Assembly (NCBI RefSeq): GCF_963583255.1
Contig: NC_084815.1
Span: 3,971,056-4,035,055, forward strand
Direction of reading: 5' to 3'
Origin: Pyrus communis
Lineage: Eukaryota; Streptophyta; Magnoliopsida; Rosales; Rosaceae
DNA length: 64,000 bases
Shown here: positions 32,910 to 44,352 of the stretch, one piece after another
How positions within the stretch are numbered: position 1 is the stretch's first letter
Layout of the letters: the number at the start of each line of letters is the position of its first letter
The notes under the pieces: model-generated
The model's database searches: none
Seen by the model: only the letters and a program-made list of their open reading frames with translations
What the model was told of the DNA's origin: nothing
Made by a program: the position numbers and the translations under genes

Positions 32910-35900
32910 ATGGCGACTTCGTCTGAGTCGGTGCCTGTTCCCAATCCCTCTTCTAACCCTAATTCCTCTTCGTATTCATCTCTCACCATCCAAAACATTG
33001 GCAGTATGGTGCCAATCAAGCTCAAGAGGACCAATTATCTGCCGTGGTGTGCTCTGTTTGCTCCGATTCTTCGGCGTTATCGTCTTCTTGGTATCGTCGA
33101 TGACACAGAACCCTGTCCCGCTCCTCTTCTGCCTGATCGCACTCTTAATCAGGCATTCGAAGTTTGGTATGAGAAGGATCAGAATCTACTGATCTGGTTT
33201 AATTCCACGTTATCTGAAGAGGTGATTCCTGTCACAGTTGGTGTGTCGTCTTCTCGAGATCTGTGGCTCAAGCTCGAACAACGATTTGGGGGTATTTCTG
33301 ATGCACATGTTCATCAGCTTCGTTCTCGATTTCAAAGTATTCAGAAAGGTGCTCGATCCATGTCTGATTATTTGCATGAGCTCAAAGAGATCTCCGACTC
33401 TCTCACTGCTGCTGGCGCCTCAATTTCTGATCGCGATCTCATCGCTGCTACTCTGACTGGTCTTCCTGATGAGTTTGAATCCTTCACCGACTCCATCATG
33501 CTTCGGTTATCGTCTACATCTTTGGATGAACTGCATGGTTTGCTTCTTACCAAAGAGCTCTCTCTGAATCGTCGCAAGAAAGGTGTTTCTTCTAGTCTGT
33601 CTGAACCATTTCATGCCTTATCGATTCAAGCTCAACCGCCCCTTCTTCCCACCCCTCCATAGGTGTATGTGGCTCAGAATCAACCCCTTCAGCACTCTTT
33701 TCGTTACAATTCGAATCGTGGGAAAACAAATCGGGGTCATAGAGGATTTCATCGTGGTAATTCCTTCCATGGTGGTTTCAATCGTGGCAACTCTTTCCAT
33801 GGTGGTGTTCATCGTGGTAACTCTTTCAATCGTGGTTCTTCATCTGGTCCTCGGGTTCCTTGTCAGATTTGTGGTAATTCCAGTCATGAAGCGATTGACT
33901 GCTTTGACCGTATGAATCCTGATATCTGTGGTCGAATCCCCCCTGCCAAGCTTCAAGCGATGTGTGCTGGTTCCGATGCTAAGTTTTCTCCCCCTTGGTT
34001 AATTGACTCAGGGGCCACCTCGCACATTACTAATGATATTTCACATATCAACTCTCCTACTCCTTACACTGGTAAAGACAAGGTTTACATAGGTGATGGT
34101 AAAGGTCTTACTATTTCCCATGTTGGTTCATCTACATTATGCACCCCTACTTCTTCTTTTACACTGTCTAATGTTCTTCATGTCCCTCATATGCAACACA
34201 ATTTGCTGTCTGCCTTTCAATTTCTCCGGGACAATTATTGTTCATTGACTCTTGATTCTGATGGCTCCGTTGTTAAGGATCGTTCCACCGGGAAGACGCT
34301 TTTGCGGGGTTCAGTTAAAGACGGCTTCTATCCTTTGCAGTCTACTACATCTTCTAGTTTCGTCTCTGGTAAAGCTTCTCCTTCACTTGCTGCATCCGCT
34401 TTTGTCAGTATTAAAGCTCCAATAAAGATATGGCATAGGCGATTGGGTCATCTGTCTTCTGCCATTTTTCGTCGGGTCATCTCTACTACTCCTCTTGCCG
34501 TCTATGGCAAGCCTACAGTTGATTTTTTCTGTTCAGATTGTGCGTTGGCAAAGAACCATAAGCGTCCGTTTGGTCTGTCTTCTTCAGCAACTACTCACAG
34601 TCTTCAACTGTTACACTGTGATTTGTGGGGCCCTGCTTCTGTTACCTCTAGCAGTGGTTTCCGATATTACTTACTTCTCGTTGATGATTTTAGTAAATAC
34701 ACCTGGTTTTTTCTTTGAAGGCTAAGTCGGATGTATTTTCTACGTTTGTTGTTTTCAAGAATTATGTAGAAAATTTGCTTGGTAATAAAATCAAAGTGTT
34801 GCATTCAGATTCAGGGGATGAATTCACTGGTCATTCTTTTGCATCTTTTCTTAATGCGCATGGTATTTTTCATCAATTAAGCTGTCCACACACGCCTGAA
34901 CAGAATGGCTGTGCTGAGCGTAAACACCGGCATCTTGTTGAGACAGCCAGGACTTTACTTGTAGCTTCTCATGTTCCTCATTTGTTTTGGGTCGAGGCTT
35001 TCTCTACTGCTCTGTATCTCATTAATCGTCTTCCCATTTCTGGTTCCTTACAATCTCCTTGGGAAATTTTATTTCATCAGCATCCGGATTATTCCAAACT
35101 CAAAGTTTTCGGCTGCCAAGGCTTCCCATGGCTTAAACCCTATGTTCACAGTAAATTGGATGCTAAAAGTAAGTGTTGTGTATTTTTGGGCTACAGTCTT
35201 CAGCACAAAGGTTATCAATGCTTTGATCCGATTGACAACCGAGTCTATATCTCCAGGCACGTCATTTTTAATGAAGATCTCTATCCCTTTTAGTCTCTGC
35301 CGCTTCAACCTTCTCGTGCTGCCAATGTTTCTCCAGTGAATTCTCCTTCCATGGACCTTTATTTTCGCACGTACACTCATCCTGCAGCTTCTTCAACTTC
35401 TGCTGCTTCTCCACTTCCAGACACGTCTCCACCGCCAGATTCTTCTCCAACTTCCGATGCTTCTCCACCCTAGATACTTCTCCACCTCTCTCTCCCTCTC
35501 TGGTTAATACACATCCTATGGTTACCCGCTCCAAAGCAGGCATCTACAAACCTAAGGCTTATACCGCAACTAAGCATCCTCTATCTGTTGCTCTGGATTC
35601 TGTTCCCAGTACTTACCTCCAAGCATCTAAGTTTCCTCACTGGCGCGCTGCTATGCAGGATGAATATAATGCCTTAATGTCTATAGGCACCTGGTCCTTA
35701 GTTCCTTCTAATTCTTCTCAAAACATCGTTGGCTGTAAGTGGGTGTTTCGGGTTAAGCATAAACCTGATGGTACTGTGGATCGTTACAAGGCCCGGCTTG
35801 TTGCCAAGGGCTTTCATCAACAACAGGGTATTGATTTTCAGGAGACTTTCAGTCCGGTTGCTAAATCGGTTACCATTCGAATTCTTCTTAGTCTTGCTGT

Positions 35901-37186
35901 TCAACATAATTGGTTCTTAAATCACTTAGACATCAGCAATGCCTTCCTTCATGGTGATTTAAAAGAGGATGTCTACATGCTTCAACCCCCGGGTTTTGTT
36001 GATCCTCTCTTTCCCGGTCATGTGTGCAAACTTCAAAAATCGCTTTATGGTCTTAAGCAAGCCCCTCGAGCTTGGTTTGACAAACTTTTTCAAGCTCTGA
36101 ATGATCTCGGCTTCCGACAATCTTCATCTGATGCATCCTTGTTTGTGCTTAATGGTTCTCAGCTGGTTATTGTTCGTCTATGTAGATGATATTCTCGTTA
36201 CTGGCCTTGATTCTCGTCTCTGTCATCACTTCATTCACCAGCTTAGTAATCGGTTTCCGGTGAAGGATCTTGGTCCCTTACACTATTTCTTGGGACTGGA
36301 AGTTCACCGATCTTCTACAGGGATATTTCTTCATCAAACTAAATATTTGCTTGATCTTCTGCAGCGGACCAATATGCAGGGTGCCAAACCTTGCTGTACG
36401 CCTCTTGGCTCACACAAACTGGATCACACTGGTTCTCTTCTCCCCAATCCCACTGAGTATCGTTCTATTGTTGGAGGCCTTCAGTATCTCACGTGGACTC
36501 GACCGGACCTTGCTTTTGCTGTCAATCAGCTTTGCCAGTTTATGCATGCTCCGCGTGAACAACATTTTCAAGCTGCCAAACGTGTTCTTCGTTTTCTCAA
36601 AGGTTCTGTCTCTCAGGGGTTATGGTTTACCAAGGGTCTTGTTGATCTCACCGCCTATTCCGATGCTGATTGGGCTGGCAGCACGTTTGATCGCCGTTCA
36701 ACCAGTGGCTATTTTGTCTTTCTTGGTCCCAACCTCATCAGCTGGAGTGCCAAGAAACAGAGTACTGTCGCACGTTCGTCTATCGAAGCCGAATATCGGT
36801 CTTTGGCTCATACCGCTGCAGAACTCACTTGGGTTTGTAAAATCCTTCGTGATCTTCACTGTCCTTTACCCAAACTGCCTACCCTGTGGTGTGCTAACAT
36901 TTCAGCTATCTCTTTAGCCTCTAATCCTGTCTTTCATGCTCGCACTAAGCATGTTGAGATTGATTATCATTACATTCGCGAACTGGTTCTTGCTAATCTT
37001 CTCACAGTCCAGTTTGTTTGTAGTGCTGATCAATTGGCTGATCTTCATACAAAATCTTTGTCTAAAAATCAGTTTCGCTACCTGTGTTCCAAGCTTCCAG
37101 TTGGCATTAGATCTGATCCCTCCTCTCGCTTGAGGGGGTGTATTAAGGAAGATAACAAGTCTTCCATTTCTGTTACTATAAAGTAG
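32910..37186 (+). pseudogene. Nearly complete copia gag-pol polyprotein
   Basis: gag starts MATSSESVPV at 32910. One in-frame TAG (33660-33662) splits gag. The CCHC knuckle CQICGNSSHEAIDC lies near 33866-33907. Protease LIDSGATSHIT is near 34005. GAG-pre-integrase and integrase follow, with HSDSGDEF (34806 on) and the helix EQNGCAERKH. RT has VAKGFHQQQGIDF, and the active site YVDDILVTG lies near 36180. RNase H has SDADWAGSTFDRRSTSGY near 36660 and SSIEAEYRSL. Frameshifts near 34715, 35470-35517 and 36175 plus the TAG are the only large defects. The last frame runs through the polypurine tract and stops 48 bases inside the 3' LTR. Confidence 0.94.
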
Positions 37187-37359
37187 TTTAGCAAAAGTTA
37201 ATTGTGGTTAGTTTGTTATTAACTATGATTAGTTAGGATTCAGTTAAGGTAGTCAAGGGTATACTTGGAAAGAGTCAAAGGCTATATATATTCTCTTCTG
37301 TGTATCTATAAATTCATTCAGTGAAATAAAAGCTTGTAGCAGAAGTTTTACTTTTAACA
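37139..37359 (+). repeat. 3' LTR of the young copia element
   Basis: It is 221 bp, begins TGTATTAAGG directly after the polypurine tract and ends TTTTAACA. It retains the TG terminus that the 5' copy has lost. Confidence 0.94.
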
Positions 37360-37539
37360 CATATATGTATATCCCAATGTATGAAGAACAATAGGAGAAG
37401 TCTACATGCAACATAAAACTAAGCATTAATTTGGGAACCAGTTCAGCATACATACGGTTTTGCACTTTCGTTTTGTCAATCTTCTTTTCTGTACTGTATC
37501 GTTGTTTTGAAAATTCATTAGGAGAACTACTTCGAGGTT

Positions 37540-38030
37540 TGATTCATTTTGTGTAATCAGTTTTCTTAAGTGGAAGCAATAAGTATGTTTTATACGGCAT
37601 ATTTTAAATAATTACATAAAAAATTACTTTCTAAAGATTGATTTGAAAATTTATAAACTGAATTAAATTTAAGAAACACATGAATGAATCATCAAAGAAT
37701 TGAAATGTTATTTCATTTTTAATGCTTTTAATTGATTCATGTTTATGTTTGAATCAGTAAAGAAACGTTGCTAATGGTGTACCTGTGACGATTCAACGTT
37801 GATATGCTTCTGTGTCAATTTGGCTTCAGTTATTTGGTAAGAGAACTTACTTTAACCTCCCACTTTAATTTATTTTGTGTTATCAGTATTCTTAAGTGGA
37901 AGCAATAAGTGTGTTTTATACAACATATTTTAAATGATTACATAAAAAATTACTTTCTAAATATTGATGTGAAAATTTATAAACTGAATTTAAATTTAAG
38001 AAACGCATGAATGAATTTAGCAAAGAAAAC
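37540..38030. repeat. Two direct repeats of about 160 bp, 326 bp apart
   Basis: 37540-37698 and 37866-38030 share CTTAAGTGGAAGCAATAAGT, ACATAAAAAATTACTTTCTA and AAAATTTATAAACTGAAT. They are non-coding and lie within the candidate Helitron. The remaining sequence to 39486 shows no gene. A possible AG...GT-bounded segment at 39000-39122 gives no recognisable protein. Confidence 0.85.
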
Positions 38031-39486
38031 AAAAAATGAGAACTATTTTAAAAATTTTAAAATGTGTTATAGGGTTTAGTAAGAAAAGTTGTTCCATGAG
38101 TTGTGTTTTGAGGTTTACGTTTACGATGTGAATAGAAATATGAATGAAATGCACATACATTATTTTTAAGATTTTAAGGGATGATGTTTATTGTCTGGAG
38201 AAAATAACAGCATCATTCCTGCATGTTAAGTTTATTTATTTTTTCAATTATTGTGGAGAAAATTTGAGGCCAAGTTCTTCACTCTTCTCAGTTTCTACTG
38301 TTGATCGGCTATCATCACACTATGTAATGAACTCTTCTTCTTCAAATATCATCTTGTGATTGTGTAATCTTCATGGTCTGTTTGGTCTATTCCATTTCCA
38401 ATTAGATTATCGATGTTGGTTCTATGTTTGAAGTTGGAAAAACTCATATGTTGCTTTTATAGTTTGATTAACAGTTCTTAATTAGAATTGGCAAATTCTT
38501 TTACTAAACATTTTATAACTCATATTTCTAACGTTGGAGGTTCATTCTGATTTGAGATGGAAATTAATGTTATCAAGAGTTTAAAATGTGATGTAAGACA
38601 GAAACTATTATGATTTTGTAGAGAAAATAAGCTTTTAAATGAAAGAGCTGTAAAAACAAAGTCAAGGATAGGTTAGAGGGCTTAAGAGAGTAAAATTGGG
38701 ATTATGAAGGGTTAGACAGGTATGGGTGGGATTGGTTGAAGGATTTGACGGAAGCTAACTCTTAATTATGATGCTGTTAAAGAAAAAAAAGTCAAGGATA
38801 AGTTGAAGGGTTTGAAAGAAACTAAAGTGGAATTAATTGGAAACAAACTATTCACTAGAAATCGATATATTTTTAGGTGTTTTCGGAATACAAAGTAGTA
38901 TAATAAGTGGTATATGTAGTTTGCATTTTCTATACTTTTTCTTATAATCTCTTATGCCTTGGTCTAATTACTTTCTTGAATTCGATTTGTTTTTTGTAGA
39001 AAATTGGTTGCAAGGCAAGTTGAAAACACACAAAAGTTTGATCGCATCCGATAGAATTGCCAGAGAAGGTCATCTCCATTTGCTTACAAAATCAGACTTC
39101 TTTCTGCACACAGAAACACTAGGTAAACCCACTTTATCCTTATTTTGTTCATGATATAATTCTACTATCTATAAATTTATTTCAATTTTTTGTCCCTTGC
39201 CTGGGATGCTTCCTTAATGACCAACATAGCAAAGGACAACTTTTAGTGTTGCAGTAAACAACATTTCCCATTAATGTTTTTGGATAGGAAGCAATTTGTG
39301 TTTTTTCGTATCCAAAGAACTTCATAATATTTTTAATAGACGAAATAGGTTTCTCTTTTGATATTTAAATTTGTTTCATTCATGATGAGGTTGTGTATAA
39401 TTTGCATTGGCATTGGTAACTTAGTTTTTGACTCAAACATTGTTTATGAAGATTGAAATTGCATAATCTTTCATATAGTTTTCAAT

Positions 39487-39516
39487 CCCGCAGCAACGTG
39501 CGGGTACAAATTCTAG
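39487..39516 (+). other. Helitron 3' terminus (hairpin + CTAG)
   Basis: There is a perfect 6-bp stem CCCGCA/TGCGGG with a six-base loop, then TACAAATT and CTAG, then T. This is the diagnostic rolling-circle terminator arrangement. Confidence 0.82.
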
Positions 39517-39619
39517 TGCCTCTCTATATTTCACATTTCAGATTCTGAACCCCATATTATTACCTTCATGGTCCTAGCTAAAACTGTTAGCATTCAAACG
39601 GGAAGAATTGATCATTCAA

Positions 39620-40871
39620 CTATGAAGAGGAAGTACGTACGTACCTCTCTTCAATTTGCTTCAACTTTCGGTGCCAGGTTTCGTCTTTGATGAGATTACG
39701 GTTGATCTAAGAAAGAAACACACACAAAAAATAAAATAAAATAAAATCGCATGAACACAACATTCCTATGCCAAAATCCAAAGTAAATATAACGTGAAGA
39801 GGAGTACATTACAACAGAAACTCACATCTGCAACACCATTTTTTCCACCAGACATTTCTCCAGTTTCGCTTGAAAAAACCCGCATCTTGCAATTTAGAGC
39901 TTTCTCTAAATTTGGAAACTGAACTTTCCATCGTACTTTTGGCCTCCATAAGTTGAGGTTCATAGTACTAACATAGTATACATACATCAAAACAAATTTT
40001 GTAGTCTACCGAATGACCATACATTAGGGTAAAAGGAAAGGTAAGAGCACACAGAAGGCATGAAGGGTGGGGTTCGTTGACAGCCTACTTGTCTTTGAGT
40101 CTCAAGCTGACTTGCAAGAAGTCGGTTATACTCGTTAACAATATGTAGCAGCACAACATCTAAAGATCAGTCATGCGAATAAAACGAAAAAGATGCATAG
40201 AGCTAGCTAAAGTACACAATTTCAACCTTGCGGGCTCCGCCAATTCCAAGAATCGTCACTTCATTTACATGCATCGCAACCCCCTTCCAGTCAAATACGA
40301 CGAGTATCCATACCAGTTATTACTTCGCCATCAACTTTCGCTTGGTTCAGGCGGTGAGCATAAGCATCACCAACATAATCCCACATCTGCTGCCTGCCTG
40401 TCCAAATGAAGCATATAGCAATGTTTTCCAATGCCTAACAGCATGGCCTTCTGTCTATATATCTTTTTTTGGAGAAAAAATTCTCTATAATATTCTGTTT
40501 GTGCTGGATGAAACTTAATTAAGACATCGCCATAGCTCATCAAGTAAATAATACATGGGAATATTGCTTTCTTGCACTGGATGCAAAAATAACCTCCTAA
40601 GAAAAAAAGAACAAAACATGTTCACCTTCCACACCACATGTTACGTGAACCCTGGGATTCACCGAAATTTCCCAGACAGGAAAACTAACTCACTTGATAA
40701 ATAAGTCCATATTGAAATGCAGGGACATTGAAAAGAATGGTTACAAAGCATACTCACTATTCCTCTAGTGCCGCCATCCAATCTCTCTACGTTCAAACAA
40801 AAGTTAACCAAAATAACATATATATTGCGCAATAACTCTGGGAAAAATATTAAATCAATAGAGTAACTCAT
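39620..40871 (-). pseudogene. BRAP2 / BRIZ-type RING-UBP E3 ligase remnant
   Basis: Minus-strand pieces fall in the family's domain order. A RING finger part has ERLDGGTRGIVSMLCNHSFQC (40800-40700). A ZnF-UBP part has GHAVRHWK (near 40435) and, one frame over, WDYVGDAYAHRLNQAKVDG (40390-40325). A short exon has VNEYNRLLASQLETQRQ (40133-40083). Coiled-coil pieces have LMEAKSTMESSVSKF (39960-39915) and ETWHRKLKQIEER (39690-39640). Plant homologues (Arabidopsis BRIZ1/BRIZ2) are ubiquitin ligases needed in seed germination. The first RING cysteines are missing, frames shift repeatedly, the N-terminal RRM-like region is absent and stops occur, so it is dead. Exon borders are approximate. Confidence 0.75.
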
Positions 40872-41150
40872 CTACGACGACAATTTTATCACGGCCATTA
40901 AGAGTCCGTTGTAAAAAATACAAATTTATCACGGGTATAATGAGCATGTGGTGAATAACAATTTTTTTATCAAAAACAAATTTTAGTCCATGGTAAAATA
41001 GTAATTAATGATCATCCGAAAGTTGCATGTTGTAAATATACTAAGCCACCACACGTGATCTTCATGGTTAATATGATTAATATCCACAACGCCTTTTTAT
41101 TATCTACCACAGGCATAACATGTGGTAAAATCATTCATAATTAAAAAAAA
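40866..41150. mobile_element. CACTA-like subterminal repeat region, left
   Basis: Short, partly palindromic repeats on the theme TTATCACGG....CCGTTGT and CATGTGGTGAATAAC resemble the subterminal arrays of plant CACTA (En/Spm) elements. The matching right side is at 63880-64000. The expected CACTA terminus is not seen at the left edge, which directly meets the BRAP2 pseudogene, so the end is lost or degraded. Confidence 0.6.
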
Positions 41151-42097
41151 ATAAAAAATTAGAGAAGGCGGGACACCAAATTTTGCAAAAGTTTAAACAA
41201 TCTTTGAAATTTGACAAATCCACTTTGCGTGCTCTCTGCCTTCTCCGTGCCCATCTCTTCCACTTTATCTTCCCTTCCCTGTTTTCAGTTTGTTAATTTC
41301 TGTCATCTTTCTTTTTCTCTCTCTCTCACGGTGGTTTCCAATCTACTCCAATCCCAAGTCCCCACTACCACCCCTGTTCATACTTCCTGTCAAACCTGCT
41401 TCACGTTTCCCGATTCGTCCCTCTGCAGATGCCAAAAGAACCCTTTATCCTCCTCCGAGCCAACTCAGTGGAGATGGGACTCTGCGCACCAGAACCTCTT
41501 CAAAACTGCCATCAAAAGCTTTGTTTTTGTAGCAATTTTCCCCAATTTCGTTGAAAACCTTATAAATTCGGCCTTGGTTTCACTCTCTTTCTCACATTTG
41601 CCGCTCATTTGGATGAATATTCCCTTTTTTTTTGGTCGGGTAAGTTTGATTTCATTTGTATCTGTTTTTTTGGATATTCCTTTATTAATGAGCCCTTGAT
41701 AACAATTTGTCGCCGTAATATTTTTCTTGTTCAAAAACTACCCCTATGCTTATTCTCTCTTATGAATGATGGTGGATGACGATTGGGTTGCAGGGTGGTT
41801 TGCATTTGCTAGCCTTTCTCACTTTATGGCTTAGAAATTGGTATGCATATATTTGGACTGATTTTAGGGTTAGGGTTTTGAATTTGAATCTCTATATTCT
41901 CACTCAAATTTTGGAACTTTCCTCTTGTATTTTAATTTTTTATTGTATTTGTTCTAATACTATTGTAGTTGTTTTGTTGGTTTGATCGCAGCTTCCATTT
42001 TCTCTACTTAAGTAGTGCAGGGCCATCATATGGTTAGTAAATTAAAGATGTTCCCTCAATTTCATTAAATAACTTAAGCTTGAATAAATCTTGGTAA
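41151..42097. other. Presumed CACTA interior, unassigned
   Basis: C/T-rich sequence has open frames but no domain I recognise. Its position between CACTA-like repeats and the gypsy insertion suggests element interior. Confidence 0.4.
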
Positions 42098-42102
42098 CCC
42101 AT

Positions 42103-42919
42103 TGTAAACACGAATTTTTCTACGATGAAACGAGACAAGAACACGTGTACAAAATAATATTTTGTATTAATGATTCGGGGTTACAATCTCTTCATAATTT
42201 GATCCTCTGATTCGATCTCCGTAAGATGTAGATTAGTGGATGTTTTGTTGACTCAAGGGCCGTCGAGGCTTGATCTTGGATGAACGGTTGGAAGTTTCTT
42301 CAAGAGCCTTCGAGGCTTGATCTTGAAGGTTGAGGGAAGTTTCTTCAAGGGCTTTCGAGGCTTGATCTTGAAAGTTGGTGGAAGTTTCTTCAAAGGCCTT
42401 CAGGGCTTGATCTTAAGGGTTGAGGATGAATAGATCTTCAAGGGCTTTTGGGCTTGATCTTGAAGAACGGATGTGTGGATTTGTTGATGTTGTTGATCCA
42501 AAGGGCCGTTAGGGCTTGATCTTAGGATGAACGGATGATGAACGATGAACACTTTCTTAAAGGGCCATCAGGGTTTGATCTTGTAGGAGGACTTGACGAA
42601 GAACGAAGAGGGCTTTCTTGATCCTTCGGCATTTGCTTGAGAGCTTTAGAGTTTCAAAGCTTAAGATTTTGGTGTGATGTGAATTGGTGTAGTGAAATGA
42701 ATGAAATTGACTTCTGTATATAGAAATTTTCAAGGCCTAATTTTGAATATAATATTCAAATGAAATAAATCATTTATGCCAGGTGTTGACATATGTCCTA
42801 TTTGATGACTTTTCTGATTTTGTTAAGTTACATGATACGTGTAAAATTTATGTGATACATGAATGTTGAAATTTTAATTATTGGTCAACATTTATTTCAC
42901 CGAAATTTCGATGTTTACA
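42103..42919 (-). repeat. 3' LTR of the Tat element, with internal minisatellite
   Basis: This 817-bp LTR has a diverged tandem motif of about 40-60 bp with the core CTTCAAGGGCCGTCGAGGCT then TGATCTTGAA, occurring about seven times (42250-42590). The core is self-complementary at its ends (TTCAAG...CTTGAA). Confidence 0.92.
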
Positions 42920-42989
42920 AATGCCCCCACTTCAAGGCGCGTCGTATACATGTGCTTGTCACGTGTAGGAGATGCGTTTGGAAGTTCCT

Positions 42990-43480
42990 TAATGTAGATG
43001 TCGATCCAAAGGCCTTTAAGGCTTGATCCTGAAATAGACTGGAAATTTCTTCAAGGGTCGTTAAGGCTTGATCTTGAATTGGGCTGAAAGTTTTCTTCAA
43101 GTGCCGTTAAGGCTTGTTCTTGAATTTTGCTTGAAATTTCTTCAAGGGCCGTCGAGGCTTGATCTTGAATAGAATTGGACCACAAGGAGCTTCACGTGGT
43201 AGATGATCTTTGGCTTTGGTAGTGGATGAATCGGCATGTATTTTGTTACGCTTGTTGACTTTCCACAACATTGATCTTGAACTGGGTTAAAGGATTTTCT
43301 GGTTTCCTCCAATTGTTGACTTTTCACAGGCTTATTCTTGAACTGGGCTGGGGGTTACTTCTACCAGACTTGTACCAAATGTTTGAATTTACTCCTTTTA
43401 TGTGGAGCTGAATTTGATTCAAGGGTGGTAGACACTTGATTTTGAATCGGACTTGTGATTTCTTCAAGGGCCATCGAGGC
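42990..43480. repeat. LTR minisatellite motif repeated outside the LTR
   Basis: Four more copies at 42995-43175 and one at 43455-43490 have the same CTTCAAGGGCCGTCGAGGCT core as the LTR. So the motif has spread or been retained in the element's 3' untranslated part. Confidence 0.85.
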
Positions 43481-43659
43481 TTCTCGATCTCTTCGATTAA
43501 AGCAATGATGTCGAGCTTGGATTTGACTTAGACTCATCCGTTTGGATTATGCGGTTCTGCAGAGAAGGACATCGTGCTATAATGATTTGTTACAGCTCAT
43601 TATGCTGCATTCTTCTCTGCTTGTTTCTTTTGTATAGCAGAAGCGGTGCGTAACCTTTT

Positions 43660-44352
43660 GCATTTAAATGGTCATTCAGAGCATCACTTCATAGCGACTC
43701 ATCCATGCTTGGCAGCTTCAGTGTAAAGTGCCAACTTCATATCAACTGTCCTTGGAGTATTCGCTGAGGAAATTAGAGACCCACCAACAACTGAAGACGA
43801 GCACTCGAGAGCAATGCTAGGTAAGCAACCATGCAAAGGTTCCGGGCAATCAGTTCCAGATTGGAAGTTTGATTTCAAGTTCCAACTGATCGCTTTCTTT
43901 CTCCTTGTCTTACAGGCAAGAACAAAGGTAAAGGGAAAGATAGGGAAAAAGCATGATATGAGATACCTATACTTTCGACCCTGATAATATGAGATACTTT
44001 TGCTTTTGAAGAAGTAGCGGATGAATCAGTACATGTATTTGTTACGCTTGTCTCCACATGCTTCGATGTATCATTTTTTGCTTGCCTTATCTGTTCTCCA
44101 GGCATCTAGTATCTTTTTTGGAAGTACATCAGTAGTTGAAGATGAGTACTTGAGAGCGATGCTAGGTAAGCAATCAGGGAAGGGGTTCCAGGCAGTCGGT
44201 TCCTGATGGGAAGCTTGATTCCAAGTGCCGACTGATTGCTCTTTTTCTCCTTGTCCTGTAGGGAAGAACAAGAACAGAGAAAAAGACAGAGAGAAGACAT
44301 GCTATGAGATACTCTTGCTTTTGACCCTGATGATATGAGATACTTTTGCTCT
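43660..44352. repeat. Tandem duplication of about 345 bp with splice-like signals
   Basis: 43811-44008 matches 44157-44352. Both contain ATGCTAGGTAAGCAA and, about 100 bases later, a pyrimidine-rich CTCCTTGTCYTRYAGG. These look like a donor and acceptor of a short plus-strand intron, in keeping with transcription antisense to the element. Confidence 0.82.

Larger units (their letters stand above)
32559..37359 (+). mobile_element. Young Ty1-copia element, TSD CATAT
   Basis: LTRs at 32559-32777 (219 bp) and 37139-37359 (221 bp) differ at about four internal bases plus the very first bases, so this is a recent insertion. CATAT is duplicated outside (32554-32558 and 37360-37364). A primer-binding site starts TGGTTTCATCGCC at 32778, and a polypurine tract TTGAGGGGG ends at 37138. 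Domain order gag-PR-IN-RT-RNH is on the plus strand. The 5' LTR has lost or altered its TG start. Coding lesions are few (see the polyprotein). Confidence 0.96.
31441..39516 (+). mobile_element. Candidate Helitron carrying gene fragments (3' end clear)
   Basis: The 3' end is typical. A GC hairpin CCCGCA-GCAACG-TGCGGG (39487-39504) is followed 8 bases later by CTAG (39513-39516), then host T (39517). No target duplication is expected. The 5' end is uncertain. I place it at 31441 because a 25-base sequence there closely matches the 25 bases right after the 3' end (39517-39541), and Helitron starts often carry TCTCTATAT-like sequence. The unit would hold a peroxidase fragment and be split by the copia insertion at 32559-37359. 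An alternative is a shorter Helitron starting anywhere before 39487. Confidence 0.5.

Noticed and set aside
36270..36917. Long open frame overlapping copia RNase H
   Set aside because: It is a shadow frame. The true reading is in the other plus frame, with RT and RNase H motifs.
39000..39122. Second peroxidase exon
   Set aside because: It is bounded by AG and GT, but none of its frames has peroxidase sequence.
42250..42600. CRISPR-like or satellite array
   Set aside because: Units are diverged and lie in both LTRs of a retrotransposon. It is an LTR minisatellite in a plant.
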